Shown: in pieces, positions 28,074 to 37,977 of the stretch
How the letters are laid out: every line of letters starts with the position of its first letter
Position numbering within the stretch: position 1 is the stretch's first letter
Assembly: GCF_001911425.1 (NCBI RefSeq)
Contig: NZ_MPPL01000001.1
Location: 2,925,151-2,989,150, forward strand
Length of the DNA: 64,000 nucleotides
Reading direction: 5' to 3'
Source of the DNA: Mucilaginibacter polytrichastri
Lineage (GTDB): Bacteria; Bacteroidota; Bacteroidia; Sphingobacteriales; Sphingobacteriaceae
Notes under the pieces: model-generated
Database searches by the model: none
What the model saw: only the letters and a program-made list of their open reading frames with translations
Told to the model about the DNA's origin: nothing
Position numbers and translations under genes: made by a program

Positions 28074-29981
28074 ATGGACTATTTCAAAAAGCTGCTTGAC
28101 TTACTCAAAATTGAACGTGATGAAGACAAACGTGCTTATCAAAAATTAACCGAAACTGCATCTGTGGCCGACCGCCGTATGGCGGGTGTTACCTGGTACC
28201 CGATTGCAATCAGGGGAACAGAACCCAGCCGTGGTGATTATATCAGCGTTGAAGTAGAACGAACCACCCACCAGGATGTAAGCCACCAGCTAAGATTTGG
28301 GGCTTCGGCAGCTTTATTCTCCAACCACGATCCTAAAAAAGATCGTGTTGATGGGACAGTAACTTACCAGGGCGGCAATAAACTTAAGATCACTTTACTC
28401 ACCGAAGAACTCCCCGACTGGGCACGCGATGGCAAACTGGGCATTGACCTGCTGTTTGATGATAACAGCTACGACGAAATGCAGAATGCCCTTAAGATGG
28501 GTAATATCCTGGCAGATAAACCAGAAGAAGGCCGGCTGATCCAGATCCTAACGGGTAATAAGGCGCCCACATTTCAGTCGGAGGTAGTTTATACCAAGCC
28601 CAATAATTTAAACCCTTCGCAGCAATTAGCAGTTAATAAAATACTGAATGCCAATGAGCTGGCCGTAGTGCATGGGCCGCCTGGTACGGGCAAAACAACC
28701 ACATTGGTGCAGGCTATTAAGGCTTTATCGGCACAAAATAAACAGCAGATCTTAGTGGTTGCGCCAAGCAATACGGCTGTAGACCTATTGAGCGAAAAGC
28801 TATCAGGCGAAGGGTTAAATGTTTTACGCATCGGGAACCCGGCCAGGGTATCAGACCGGTTGATGTCGCTCACTTTGGATAGCAAGATGACCGACCATGC
28901 CATGACCAAAGAGATTAAGAAACTCAAAAAACAGGCATCAGAATACAAAAACATGGCGCATAAATACAAGCGCAGCTTTGGCAAAGCCGAGCGCGACCAA
29001 CGCAAGGCCCTGTTTGATGAAGCCCACAAGATTATGCGCGATGTGGAGAAAACAGAGCAATACATAATTGATGATGTGGTGGCAAAATCGCAGGTGATTA
29101 CCGCTACCCTAGTTGGCGCTAACCATTATACCATCCGCAAGCTAAAATTTAATACTGTGGTAATTGACGAAGCCGGGCAAGCCTTAGAGCCCGCCTGCTG
29201 GATCCCGATATTGAAAGCGCAAAAAGTAATTCTGGCGGGCGATCATTGCCAGTTGCCGCCCACCATTAAATCGGCAGAGGCAGCACGGAACGGACTAAGC
29301 ACCACCCTGCTCGAGAAATGTGCCGCCCTGCATCCCGAAGCAGTTGTGCTATTAAACGAGCAATACCGGATGAATGAACATATTATGGGTTTTTCATCCC
29401 GCATATTTTATGACGGCCTGTTAAAAGCTAATGCTTCGGTTGCCAAACAGTTGTTATTTGCCGATGATTTACCGGTAAATTTTATAGATACCGCAGGCTG
29501 TGGTTTCGACGAAAAACTGGAAGGCACCAGCAGTACCAACCCCGAAGAAGCCGCATTTGTATTAAAACATCTAGACCGCCTGTTTGGTATACTGGATGCC
29601 AATTACACCGTTGAGAACTTCCCGACAGTGGCCGTAATCTCGCCTTACAAAGAGCAGATCAGGCTACTAAAAGAGCAACTGCCCGACTTCCCATTGCTGC
29701 TTTTACACCAGGATAAGATCACGGTAAATACCATAGATAGTTTCCAGGGGCAGGAGCGCGACATCGTATACATCAGTATGGTGCGTAGTAATGCCGATGG
29801 CCAGATCGGGTTCCTGTCAGACATCCGCCGCATGAACGTAGCCATGACCCGCGCACGCAAGAAACTGGTGGTTATCGGCGATAGTTCTACCCTATCACAG
29901 TTACCTTTCTACGCTGACTTTGTTGGTTATACCGAACAGCTGAACGGTTACGAGAGCGCTTGGGAATATATAAATGAATAG
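28074..29981 (+). CDS. AAA-domain SF1 DNA/RNA helicase, IGHMBP2/SMUBP-2-like
   Basis: VHGPPGTGKTTTLVQAI, VVIDEAGQALEP, LAGDHCQLPPTIKS, VNTIDSFQGQERDIVYISMVRSN, NVAMTRARKKLVVIGD. Confidence 0.93.
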   Translation: MDYFKKLLDLLKIERDEDKRAYQKLTETASVADRRMAGVTWYPIAIRGTEPSRGDYISVEVERTTHQDVSHQLRFGASAALFSNHDPKKDRVDGTVTYQGGNKLKITLLTEELPDWARDGKLGIDLLFDDNSYDEMQNALKMGNILADKPEEGRLIQILTGNKAPTFQSEVVYTKPNNLNPSQQLAVNKILNANELAVVHGPPGTGKTTTLVQAIKALSAQNKQQILVVAPSNTAVDLLSEKLSGEGLNVLRIGNPARVSDRLMSLTLDSKMTDHAMTKEIKKLKKQASEYKNMAHKYKRSFGKAERDQRKALFDEAHKIMRDVEKTEQYIIDDVVAKSQVITATLVGANHYTIRKLKFNTVVIDEAGQALEPACWIPILKAQKVILAGDHCQLPPTIKSAEAARNGLSTTLLEKCAALHPEAVVLLNEQYRMNEHIMGFSSRIFYDGLLKANASVAKQLLFADDLPVNFIDTAGCGFDEKLEGTSSTNPEEAAFVLKHLDRLFGILDANYTVENFPTVAVISPYKEQIRLLKEQLPDFPLLLLHQDKITVNTIDSFQGQERDIVYISMVRSNADGQIGFLSDIRRMNVAMTRARKKLVVIGDSSTLSQLPFYADFVGYTEQLNGYESAWEYINE

Positions 29982-29988
29982 GTAAAAT

Positions 29989-30684
29989 TTAGTGAAGCTC
30001 TGGTTGCAATACTTTCCAAACGTTTTCGGCTACTATTTTAGCACCGGTCGGGTTTGGGTGGATACCATCTGCCTGATTTAGTTTAGTAATACCACCCACG
30101 TTTTCTAATAAAAAAGGCACCAGGCCGATGTGGTTTTTCGCGGCCAGATCAGGGTACATTTTCTTGAAGTCATTTACATATTGCTGGCCCATGCTTGGCG
30201 GCACCTGCATACCTAACAGTATGATCTTTGCATCGGGATATTTAGCCTTTACCTTATCAATAATTGCCTGTAAGTTGGTAATGGTTTGCGCCACAGAATT
30301 ACCACGCAGTCCATCATTTGCACCAAGTTCCAGCAGAAATATATCCGGCTTTTGTTTCAGCACCCAGTCAATGCGGCTTAAGCCCCCTGCGGAAGTTTCG
30401 CCGCTTACGCCGGAGTTTATAACGGCATAAGGCAATTTAAGCGAATCTATTTTAGCCTTAATTACCCCCGGAAATGCATCTGATGGATCGTCCAAACCAT
30501 AACCTGCGGTCAGGCTATCGCCAAAAACCAAAATCGTTTTGGTGCTTGTGGGCGTAGTTTGCCCAGCCAGGTCAGCTTTGTTGGCTAGCGTGTCTGCCAG
30601 GGTATTTTTAGCAGTTTTCTTATCACCACAGCTAATGACGAGCAGGGATAATAAGATGGCGGCACTTTTTTTAAATGGATACAT
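29989..30684 (-). CDS. SGNH/TesA-like arylesterase (lipoprotein)
   Basis: ILVFGDSLTAGYGL, LELGANDGLRG, DGIHPN; SCG lipobox-like N-terminus. Confidence 0.92.
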   Translation of the reverse strand: MYPFKKSAAILLSLLVISCGDKKTAKNTLADTLANKADLAGQTTPTSTKTILVFGDSLTAGYGLDDPSDAFPGVIKAKIDSLKLPYAVINSGVSGETSAGGLSRIDWVLKQKPDIFLLELGANDGLRGNSVAQTITNLQAIIDKVKAKYPDAKIILLGMQVPPSMGQQYVNDFKKMYPDLAAKNHIGLVPFLLENVGGITKLNQADGIHPNPTGAKIVAENVWKVLQPELH

Positions 30685-30694
30685 GTTTATAAAA

Positions 30695-33253
30695 TTACGA
30701 GTCGCCCCTTAAAATTTCTAGCGGCGGTTTATTCAACACACCCCGGCTATTTAACAGGCCGATGGTAATGGTTAACAAAGTAATAGCTAAAAATATGCCA
30801 GCCGCCGGCGTTACATCTGCCGAGAACGGAATATCAAAGCTAAACTTAGCCAGTAACCAGCTGCCTGTAAAAGCAATCAAAGTACCGGTTAGGGCCGATA
30901 GTGCACCCAAGAACAAATATTCCAGTGCGGTTATTGTTAATATCTGCCTGCGGCTTGCCCCCATGGTTCTTAATAATACGCTCTCCTGGATGCGCTGATA
31001 TTTGCTGATCCTTACCGAAGCAATGAGTACCACAATGCCGGTAATGATGCTGAATGCACTCATAAACTTAATGATATCACCTAGTTTATCCAACAGTTCG
31101 TCGAGTACGCTCAATACCTGCCCCAGATCAATCAGCGATACATTTGGAAATTGCTTTACCACCGCCTGCTGATATTTGGCCGATACCTGTTTGGATGGTA
31201 CATGGGTTAACATGGCATAAAACTGCGGCGCATCCTCGAGTACTCCTTTCGGGAAAACGACCAGGAAGTTGGTCTGCATCTTAGTCCAGTTTACGGTACG
31301 GATACTGGCTATCACTGTTTGCACCGGCGAGCCTTGCACATTAAACTCAATATGGTCGCCAAGTTTCAGGTGATTCTTTTTAGCATAACGGTCTTCGATA
31401 GAAATTGGGACTTCAGTACCGCTTACCGCAGTACCTTTCCACGTGCCATCTATAACCTTCTCGGTAGGTATAATGGTATCCCTGTAAGTAGCGCGATATT
31501 CATAACTAAACACATGCGGCGATAGCTGTATGGTAGTATCTTTTTTTACCTGTGTTGCATTTTTACCGTTCACCTTATTAATCCGCATGGTTACTACGGG
31601 CACCTGTTGTATTACCGGTAAATGATAGTGCGCGGTTAAGGCTTCCAGCTGCTTTTTCTGGCTGGTTTGGATATCAAACAAAATCATGTTGGCGCTATTG
31701 GTAGTAGCAGAAATACTTACCTGTTTTACCAGCATGCTTTGGATGAAAAACAAAGTACAGATAAATGTAGTGCTTAAGCCGATAGAGACGATCAGTATAA
31801 TCGTCTGGTTATTAGGCCGGTATAAATTGGCAAAACCTTGTCGCCATAAATAGCTCCAGGAGTTGCTTAATACCAATTTGGCCAGTCGCATTAATAGCTT
31901 GGCAATTAAGGTTAGGATTAAAAAAGCAACAAGTATGCCGATAGTAAAGAAAATACTCGCCTGCCAGCTGCTCAGTTGAAAATAGCTGAACACCACAATG
32001 AAACCCACAATAAGCGTATACACCAGCCAGCGTAAAGGATCGCGCAGCAGGTTTATGTTTTCGTATGACATGCGCAAGGTATTTAACGGCGAAATATTGC
32101 GGATAGCAATTAACGGCAGCAAAGCAAACAATACCGATATAACAACTCCTAACAAAATCCCCTGACCAATAGCCATCCACGATATAGCCGTAGATACACT
32201 GATCGGCAGAAAATCTTTAAATACCAGCGGCAATAAATGTTCTATCCCGCTACCCAGTGCAGCGCCAATAACAGAACCTATCAACCCTATACTAATAATT
32301 TGAATAAGATAAATTAAAAACGCCTGAGTAGAGCGTACGCCTAAACAGCGCATAATGGCTATAGAGGCAATTTTCTCGCGGATATAAATATGAATAGCGC
32401 TGGCCACACCTACACAGCCCAACAGCAAAGCAATAAAACCTACCAGGGATAAAAACCGGGTCAAGTCTTCAAAGCTACGGCCGGTATTTTCCTTGCGGGT
32501 ATCAATGGTATCGTAGTTCAGGTTGGCTTTCTCTAGCCGGGTTTCCATGCCTTTAACCAGCTTGGTTACGTTTACATCATGGTCGTACTTGTAATAGTAG
32601 TTATAATTAATGCGACTGCCTTTTTGCATCAACCCAGTTTGATCCAGATATTGCAGCGGGATATAAACTATCGGCGCTATGCCGGATGCAATACCGGTTT
32701 GTCCGGGTGCTTTGTTTAGTATACCGGCTATTAAAAAGGTAGAATTCCCCACCTTAATCGAGTCGCCCACCTGTGCATTAAACTGCAGCATCAGGGTTTG
32801 GTCTACCAATGCTTTTTTGCCGTTCTTAAAATCGGTTCCGGCGGCAGTTGGCGTGGTTTCCAAAGTCCCGTAGTATGGAAATTCACCTTGCAGGGCACGC
32901 ACCTGCACTAAGCGCGTTCCGTCCCCCTTGGGGAAATAGATCATCGAAGCAAAGCTCCGCTCCTGCGATCTGCGGTCGCCCAAAGAGTTAAGCAGCGGCA
33001 TCATAGATTCATCGGCAGGCTTACTGGCCGAGATAGATAAGTCGGCACCAATCAGCGTGGCAGCCTGGTTATCTACATCCTTCTTTACGTTGTACCCAAA
33101 CGAATAGATAGCCACAATAGCCGCAATACCAAATATGATAGACGAAATGAACAAGAACAAGCGCGACCGGTTTTTACGGCTATCGCGCCAGGCCATTTCA
33201 AAAAGCCAGCCTAATTTAAGCGGCGGTTTTTCCAGTTGATTTGGTTCAGACAT
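30695..33253 (-). CDS. ABC transporter permease, FtsX/MacB type (YbbP-like)
   Basis: Duplicated FtsX-type TM domains; IAIMRCLGVRSTQAF and SVLLRTMGASRRQIL. Start set at MSEPNQLEK. Confidence 0.92.
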   Translation of the reverse strand: MSEPNQLEKPPLKLGWLFEMAWRDSRKNRSRLFLFISSIIFGIAAIVAIYSFGYNVKKDVDNQAATLIGADLSISASKPADESMMPLLNSLGDRRSQERSFASMIYFPKGDGTRLVQVRALQGEFPYYGTLETTPTAAGTDFKNGKKALVDQTLMLQFNAQVGDSIKVGNSTFLIAGILNKAPGQTGIASGIAPIVYIPLQYLDQTGLMQKGSRINYNYYYKYDHDVNVTKLVKGMETRLEKANLNYDTIDTRKENTGRSFEDLTRFLSLVGFIALLLGCVGVASAIHIYIREKIASIAIMRCLGVRSTQAFLIYLIQIISIGLIGSVIGAALGSGIEHLLPLVFKDFLPISVSTAISWMAIGQGILLGVVISVLFALLPLIAIRNISPLNTLRMSYENINLLRDPLRWLVYTLIVGFIVVFSYFQLSSWQASIFFTIGILVAFLILTLIAKLLMRLAKLVLSNSWSYLWRQGFANLYRPNNQTIILIVSIGLSTTFICTLFFIQSMLVKQVSISATTNSANMILFDIQTSQKKQLEALTAHYHLPVIQQVPVVTMRINKVNGKNATQVKKDTTIQLSPHVFSYEYRATYRDTIIPTEKVIDGTWKGTAVSGTEVPISIEDRYAKKNHLKLGDHIEFNVQGSPVQTVIASIRTVNWTKMQTNFLVVFPKGVLEDAPQFYAMLTHVPSKQVSAKYQQAVVKQFPNVSLIDLGQVLSVLDELLDKLGDIIKFMSAFSIITGIVVLIASVRISKYQRIQESVLLRTMGASRRQILTITALEYLFLGALSALTGTLIAFTGSWLLAKFSFDIPFSADVTPAAGIFLAITLLTITIGLLNSRGVLNKPPLEILRGDS

Positions 33254-33938
33254 TGACACTAGTTTTTTCGTCCGACACCAGTTTGCCACCTTTTATTCTG
33301 ATAATACGCTGCGTTTTCGCAGCCAGTTCCAGATCGTGCGTTACCACAACCAGGGTAGTGCCCGCTTCTTTATTAAGGTCGAAGATGAGTTTAATTACCT
33401 TTTCGCTAGTTTCAGCATCCAGGTTACCGGTAGGTTCATCTGCAAATAAAATTTTAGGCTGATTGCTAAAGGCCCTGGCCAATGATACCCGCTGCTGCTC
33501 GCCACCCGAAAGTTGTGTTGGGTAATGATGGCTGCGTTCGGCCAAACCTACTTTATCCAAAAGATCGAGCGCACGGGCTTTAATGTTACGTTCGCCGCGA
33601 AGTTCTAAAGGCACCATCACATTCTCTAAAGCTGTAAGCGTGGGTAGTAATTGAAAGTTTTGAAAAATGAAGCCTACGTACTGATTGCGCACCTGCGCGC
33701 GCTTATCCTCGCTCATATTTCCGAGGTTGATGCCATTTAATTCGACAATACCCGAACTGGAACGATCCAAGCCGGCGCAAAGCCCCAGCAATGTAGTTTT
33801 GCCGCTACCCGACGGCCCTACAATGGCATTGGTTGAGCCTGCAGTAACCGAGAAGTTAATATTATCGAGCACGGTAAGGGTACGCCCCGCACTTTGATAT
33901 GTTTTGCTGAGATCAGCAATATGAAGTATGTTTTCCAC
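33246..33938 (-). CDS. ABC transporter ATP-binding protein (YbbA-like)
   Basis: VGPSGSGKTTLLGLCAGLD, LSGGEQQRVSLARAF, ILFADEPTGNLD. Confidence 0.95.
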   Translation of the reverse strand: MENILHIADLSKTYQSAGRTLTVLDNINFSVTAGSTNAIVGPSGSGKTTLLGLCAGLDRSSSGIVELNGINLGNMSEDKRAQVRNQYVGFIFQNFQLLPTLTALENVMVPLELRGERNIKARALDLLDKVGLAERSHHYPTQLSGGEQQRVSLARAFSNQPKILFADEPTGNLDAETSEKVIKLIFDLNKEAGTTLVVVTHDLELAAKTQRIIRIKGGKLVSDEKTSVNV

Positions 33939-34156
33939 GCTTTATTCTGTGTTTTTGTGTTGGATGATAAGCTACGGCAAATGTTACGTAGATACTATAC
34001 ACAAAAACTAAATGCGGTAGTTTGTTTGCCGATTATGATTTATAGGTGACAGAGTTACTCGTTCTCTTCGACCGTCGTGCTGAACTTGTTTCAGGATGAC
34101 GGTGGATCCAAACATTCGCGCGCGTATTTGACAGATAACATTCTGCCCATCTCCTA

Positions 34157-34249
34157 TTTGTCATTCTGATCGTAGTGAAAAATCTTCTTCGATCTACTTA
34201 GCCGCTTAACGAGTAGTAGCAGATTCTTCACTACGATCAGAATGACAAA
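34157..34249. repeat. 93-bp element with perfect 23-bp terminal inverted repeats
   Basis: TTTGTCATTCTGATCGTAGTGAA ... TTCACTACGATCAGAATGACAAA. Confidence 0.9.
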
Positions 34250-34284
34250 ATACTTAAGTAATTAACACTCACACCTACCAATGA

Positions 34285-35682
34285 CTACATCATCCCAGTA
34301 GCATGCAACATTAAATTGTGCAAATCGGTATTTTTTACAAATGGCTTCAGCAAATTACTGCCAGGGCCAAACATGGCCAGTTCTACATAATCTGCCGAGT
34401 GCTCCATGGCACCCCAGCCTACAGAGGTATATTTCTGCTGAATTTCGGCCAGTTTACGAAGCGGCAAGTTAGCTTCGTTGTATAGGCCAGCCTCGTCTAC
34501 TGTGTTATAGTATTTTAACAGATCAGTAGCTTCTGCAGAAGTGATCACAATATTTTGCGCATTGGAGATTTGCTCTATTACCCTCCCGGCAGTATCACCT
34601 TTATGAATTTGCTTTAAAACCCACTCGTTAGAGTGTTTAAAGTTCTGGAAGTTATCAAAATTGGCATTGGCTTTATCGCTGTAAAACAGGCCGGGGTTCG
34701 AGTTACCATGATCTGTAGTCATCACAACCAGTGTGTTACCATCTTTTTCGGCAAAGGCTAAAGCCTCGCCAATGGCCTCATCAAAAGCAATCTGGTCGTA
34801 GATCAAAGCGCCTGCATCATTACCATGGGCAGCCCAGTCAACTTTACCACCTTCTACCTGGAGTACAAAACCCTTACTGTTTTTATTCATGATAGCAATG
34901 GCCGTTTTGGTCATCTCGGCCAATGTGGGTACGGTATTCTGGAGGTCTTTATCCTGATTATGGTCAAGCGTATAAGGCAGGCCATCATCTGCAAACACAC
35001 CTAAAATCGGTTTTCCGGGTTTTAGAGCCATCATCTCGATACGGTTTCTAACAATGTTATAACCGTTGAGATCAAACTGCTTGTACATATCCTTTGCGTC
35101 CTTGCGTTTGGCTGCGCTAAAATAATCGTTACCGCCGCCCATCATTACATCAAATTTTAGCGGCAGGTACAGTTCGGCAATTTTAGACTGGTCGCCGCGG
35201 CTGCCTACATTTATGCAGAACCCAGCCGGTGTTGCATGGGTAATAGGCACAGTGGTAACACAGCCAACCGCTTTACCGGCTGCTTTAAACTTTTGAAGAA
35301 TAGGTTTATGCTCTTCGCCATTGGGGCCAACGTTTAACGAACCATTGTTAACCCTTACACCACCACCCCATGATGAGCTTGCGGCCGCAGAGTCTGTAAC
35401 CAGCGAACTGGCAGATGCCGTATCCATCAACGCCCTGGTACCCCGGCTTTCGCGATATAAACCCAACCAGTTGCTAGAACGGCCATATTTACGATTCAAA
35501 AACAGATCGGCCATATTGAGTGTCCCGGTACTCATGCCGTCGCTTACCATAAATATAATATTTTTAGCCTTGCCGTTAGCTGCAATTGGGTTCAGTACGT
35601 TCGCTACCGAATTAAACGGATTAAACAGGGTAGCGCCCAAAGTTGCCAGGGTACCATTGCGAAAAAACTCTCTTCTTTTCAT
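34285..35682 (-). CDS. Alkaline phosphatase, Tat-type signal
   Basis: KRREFFRNGTLATLGA Tat-like leader; IFMVSDGMSTG, VTDSAAASSSWGGGV, VVMTTDHGNSNPG. Confidence 0.9.
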   Translation of the reverse strand: MKRREFFRNGTLATLGATLFNPFNSVANVLNPIAANGKAKNIIFMVSDGMSTGTLNMADLFLNRKYGRSSNWLGLYRESRGTRALMDTASASSLVTDSAAASSSWGGGVRVNNGSLNVGPNGEEHKPILQKFKAAGKAVGCVTTVPITHATPAGFCINVGSRGDQSKIAELYLPLKFDVMMGGGNDYFSAAKRKDAKDMYKQFDLNGYNIVRNRIEMMALKPGKPILGVFADDGLPYTLDHNQDKDLQNTVPTLAEMTKTAIAIMNKNSKGFVLQVEGGKVDWAAHGNDAGALIYDQIAFDEAIGEALAFAEKDGNTLVVMTTDHGNSNPGLFYSDKANANFDNFQNFKHSNEWVLKQIHKGDTAGRVIEQISNAQNIVITSAEATDLLKYYNTVDEAGLYNEANLPLRKLAEIQQKYTSVGWGAMEHSADYVELAMFGPGSNLLKPFVKNTDLHNLMLHATGMM

Positions 35683-35768
35683 GTTGATGTTTGTACGGGC
35701 GAAGTAACGCTTTGCGCTTTACCTGCTGGTTAATTTAGTATTAAGGTTGGGGTTCGGGTTGTACCAGT

Positions 35769-36030
35769 CCGTCGTCCTAAACTTGTTCAGTATCCCATAT
35801 ACTAAGATAAAATGTGCTGAGTTGACGGATACCAGTTGCAGATTTGCTAAGTCATACACCTGCTCTGTGGGATGCCGAAACAAGTTCGGCACGACGGGCA
35901 TAGAGCACGAAGTTATTTCGGCATTCCGCATACCAATATAAAATGTGCTGAGTTGACGGATACAAGTTGCAGATTTACTAAGTCATATAACTGTGCTGTG
36001 GAATGCCGAAACAAGTTAGTTTGGCACTAC
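35769..36030. repeat. Inverted-repeat element plus partial direct duplication with ~131-bp offset
   Basis: AATGTGCTGAGTTGACGGATAC(C/A)AGTTGCAGATTT(G/A)CTAAGTCATA at 35811 and 35942; flanked by CCGTCGT...ACGACGG arms. Confidence 0.8.
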
Positions 36031-36155
36031 GGATATAGAACGCTATCCCTCACATTAAATTCATATTACGCGGCGGTTTCTTATGATCCTTAATTTATCC
36101 TTAACCCGCAGTTGGTTTGGTATTTATAATACCGGCTTATTATTGATTTAACTGT

Positions 36156-36177
36156 GCAGTAACTATTTAGCTACTGC
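36156..36177. promoter_or_regulatory. 22-bp near-perfect palindrome just upstream of DUF5690 gene
   Basis: GCAGTAACTATTTAGCTACTGC, 9 of 11 positions pair. Confidence 0.45.
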
Positions 36178-36194
36178 CAATGAGGTTAAAGTAA

Positions 36195-37511
36195 ATGGTT
36201 ATAAAAGATAAATTAAGCGCAAAAGTAGCCCGTATGCCTTATGCATTACTCTCTGTAATGGCAGCATTTTCGGCATTTGGGGCTTATACCTGTATGTACT
36301 CTTTTCGCAAAGCATTTACAGCCGGTACGTTTACAGGGCACCAGTACCTGCACATTGATTATAAAGTATGGCTGGTTATTGCGCAAATTATCGGCTATAC
36401 CTTAAGCAAGTTTTACGGCATTCGTTTTATTGCCGAGGTAACGCATGGTAACCGTGCAAAGAGTATCCTGCTGTTTATTGGCATTGCATGGCTGGCCCTG
36501 CTGGCTTTTGCTGTTGTGCCTGCACCGTATAATATTATTTTTCTGTTTGTTAACGGCTTGCCTTTGGGAATGATCTGGGGGCTGATCTTCGGTTACATAG
36601 AAGGCCGCCGGTCTACCGAATTTATGGCAGCAGTAATGTCCATCAGTTTAATATTTGCATCGGGTTTTGTTAAAACAGTGGGGCGTACCCTAATGAGCAC
36701 TTTTCATGTTAATGAATACCACATGCCTTTTGCTACCGGTGCCATATTTGCCTTGCCCTTGCTGCTATTTATATTTTGCCTCGAACTGCTACCCCCGCCA
36801 ACCGAAGAAGACAAACTACTCCGGGCAGAGCGTGTACCAATGAATGGGGATGACCGCAAACGCTTTCTCATCCGTTTTTTACCCGGCATTATACTCTCGG
36901 TGATCAGCTATATTATGCTGACGGTGATGCGCGATATACGGGATAACTTCGAGGTAGAAATATGGGCCGGCATGGGCATCAAAACAACCTCCATTTATGC
37001 CAGCATAGATTCACTTATCTCTATCATCGTACTGGTTATTCTGAGCCTGCTGATACTGATTAAAAAGAATTTATTTGCATTCGGGATCATCCACTTCCTA
37101 ATTATTGGCGGGTATATATTAGTGGGCGGCGGTACCATTTTATTCAACCTGCATTTAATTGGCCCTGTAGCCTGGATGACGATGGCTGGCCTGGGCCTTT
37201 ACCTGGGCTATGTACCCTATAACGCCGTGTTTTTTGAACGCATGATAGCCGTTTTTAAATGCCGCAGTAATGTTGGCTTTGTGGTATACGTGGCCGATGC
37301 TATTGCCTACCTGGGGAGTGTAAGCATTCTGTTGGTAAAAGAACTTAATGGCGGTACAATCAGCTGGTTGTTGTTTTTTAACAAGGGCGCTATGGCAGTA
37401 GCTGTAATCGGCGGTATCAGTACGGTGCTGTCGCTTATTTACTTTATGCAGAACGCCAACAGTAAGAAAACAAAAGCGTTAGCTGTTTTGCAGATGAACC
37501 TACAGCAATAA
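36195..37511 (+). CDS. DUF5690-like MFS-type membrane transporter (OPA-like)
   Basis: ~12 TM segments; YTCMYSFRKAF...IAQIIGYTLSKFYGIRFIAE resembles the Y-x-x-RK-x-F...YGxSKF pattern of GlpT/UhpT. Confidence 0.75.
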   Translation: MVIKDKLSAKVARMPYALLSVMAAFSAFGAYTCMYSFRKAFTAGTFTGHQYLHIDYKVWLVIAQIIGYTLSKFYGIRFIAEVTHGNRAKSILLFIGIAWLALLAFAVVPAPYNIIFLFVNGLPLGMIWGLIFGYIEGRRSTEFMAAVMSISLIFASGFVKTVGRTLMSTFHVNEYHMPFATGAIFALPLLLFIFCLELLPPPTEEDKLLRAERVPMNGDDRKRFLIRFLPGIILSVISYIMLTVMRDIRDNFEVEIWAGMGIKTTSIYASIDSLISIIVLVILSLLILIKKNLFAFGIIHFLIIGGYILVGGGTILFNLHLIGPVAWMTMAGLGLYLGYVPYNAVFFERMIAVFKCRSNVGFVVYVADAIAYLGSVSILLVKELNGGTISWLLFFNKGAMAVAVIGGISTVLSLIYFMQNANSKKTKALAVLQMNLQQ

Positions 37512-37524
37512 ATATAGCTATAGC

Positions 37525-37965
37525 TTAAAGCACCTTTATAAAGCCCGACGATTTGATCTCGTAGCCCTGCGCTTTGTAAAAATGATGGGCTGTTATCCTG
37601 TCGTCGCGGTTACCGCTACCCAATACTACCGAGTTGCAGCCCAATGCTGTGGCCCAGTCCTCTACCGCTTTAATCAGTATTTTCCCGATGCCCCTGCCCC
37701 GGTAATCTTCGCGCACCACAAAGGAGAGCAGACGTACATAAGTGCCATTTTTTTCATACCAAAGCCCTTTTACCAAACCGGCAAATGCTATTACATTTTC
37801 ACCTTCGGCAATTACCAGGCTACGGTAGTCCGGGTTTTGGCTAATATCACTAAAACGGATCTGTACTTCTTCTGCGGTACTGGGATAGCCAAGCTGGGTA
37901 ATTAACGTACTCAGCTGCGAAACATCTTCTGCCCTAGCGTCCCTGATTATAAATTGATCAGACAT
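37525..37965 (-). CDS. GNAT family N-acetyltransferase
   Basis: IRDARAEDVSQL, LSFVVREDYRGRGIGKILIKAVEDWA. Confidence 0.92.
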   Translation of the reverse strand: MSDQFIIRDARAEDVSQLSTLITQLGYPSTAEEVQIRFSDISQNPDYRSLVIAEGENVIAFAGLVKGLWYEKNGTYVRLLSFVVREDYRGRGIGKILIKAVEDWATALGCNSVVLGSGNRDDRITAHHFYKAQGYEIKSSGFIKVL

Positions 37966-37977
37966 ATTACTAATTAA

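Noticed and set aside
28589-29065. 158-aa minus-strand ORF inside the helicase gene
   Set aside because: Antisense shadow of conserved helicase motifs.
35683-35760. Searched for a Pho-box-like repeat upstream of the alkaline phosphatase
   Set aside because: No 11-bp direct repeat found.
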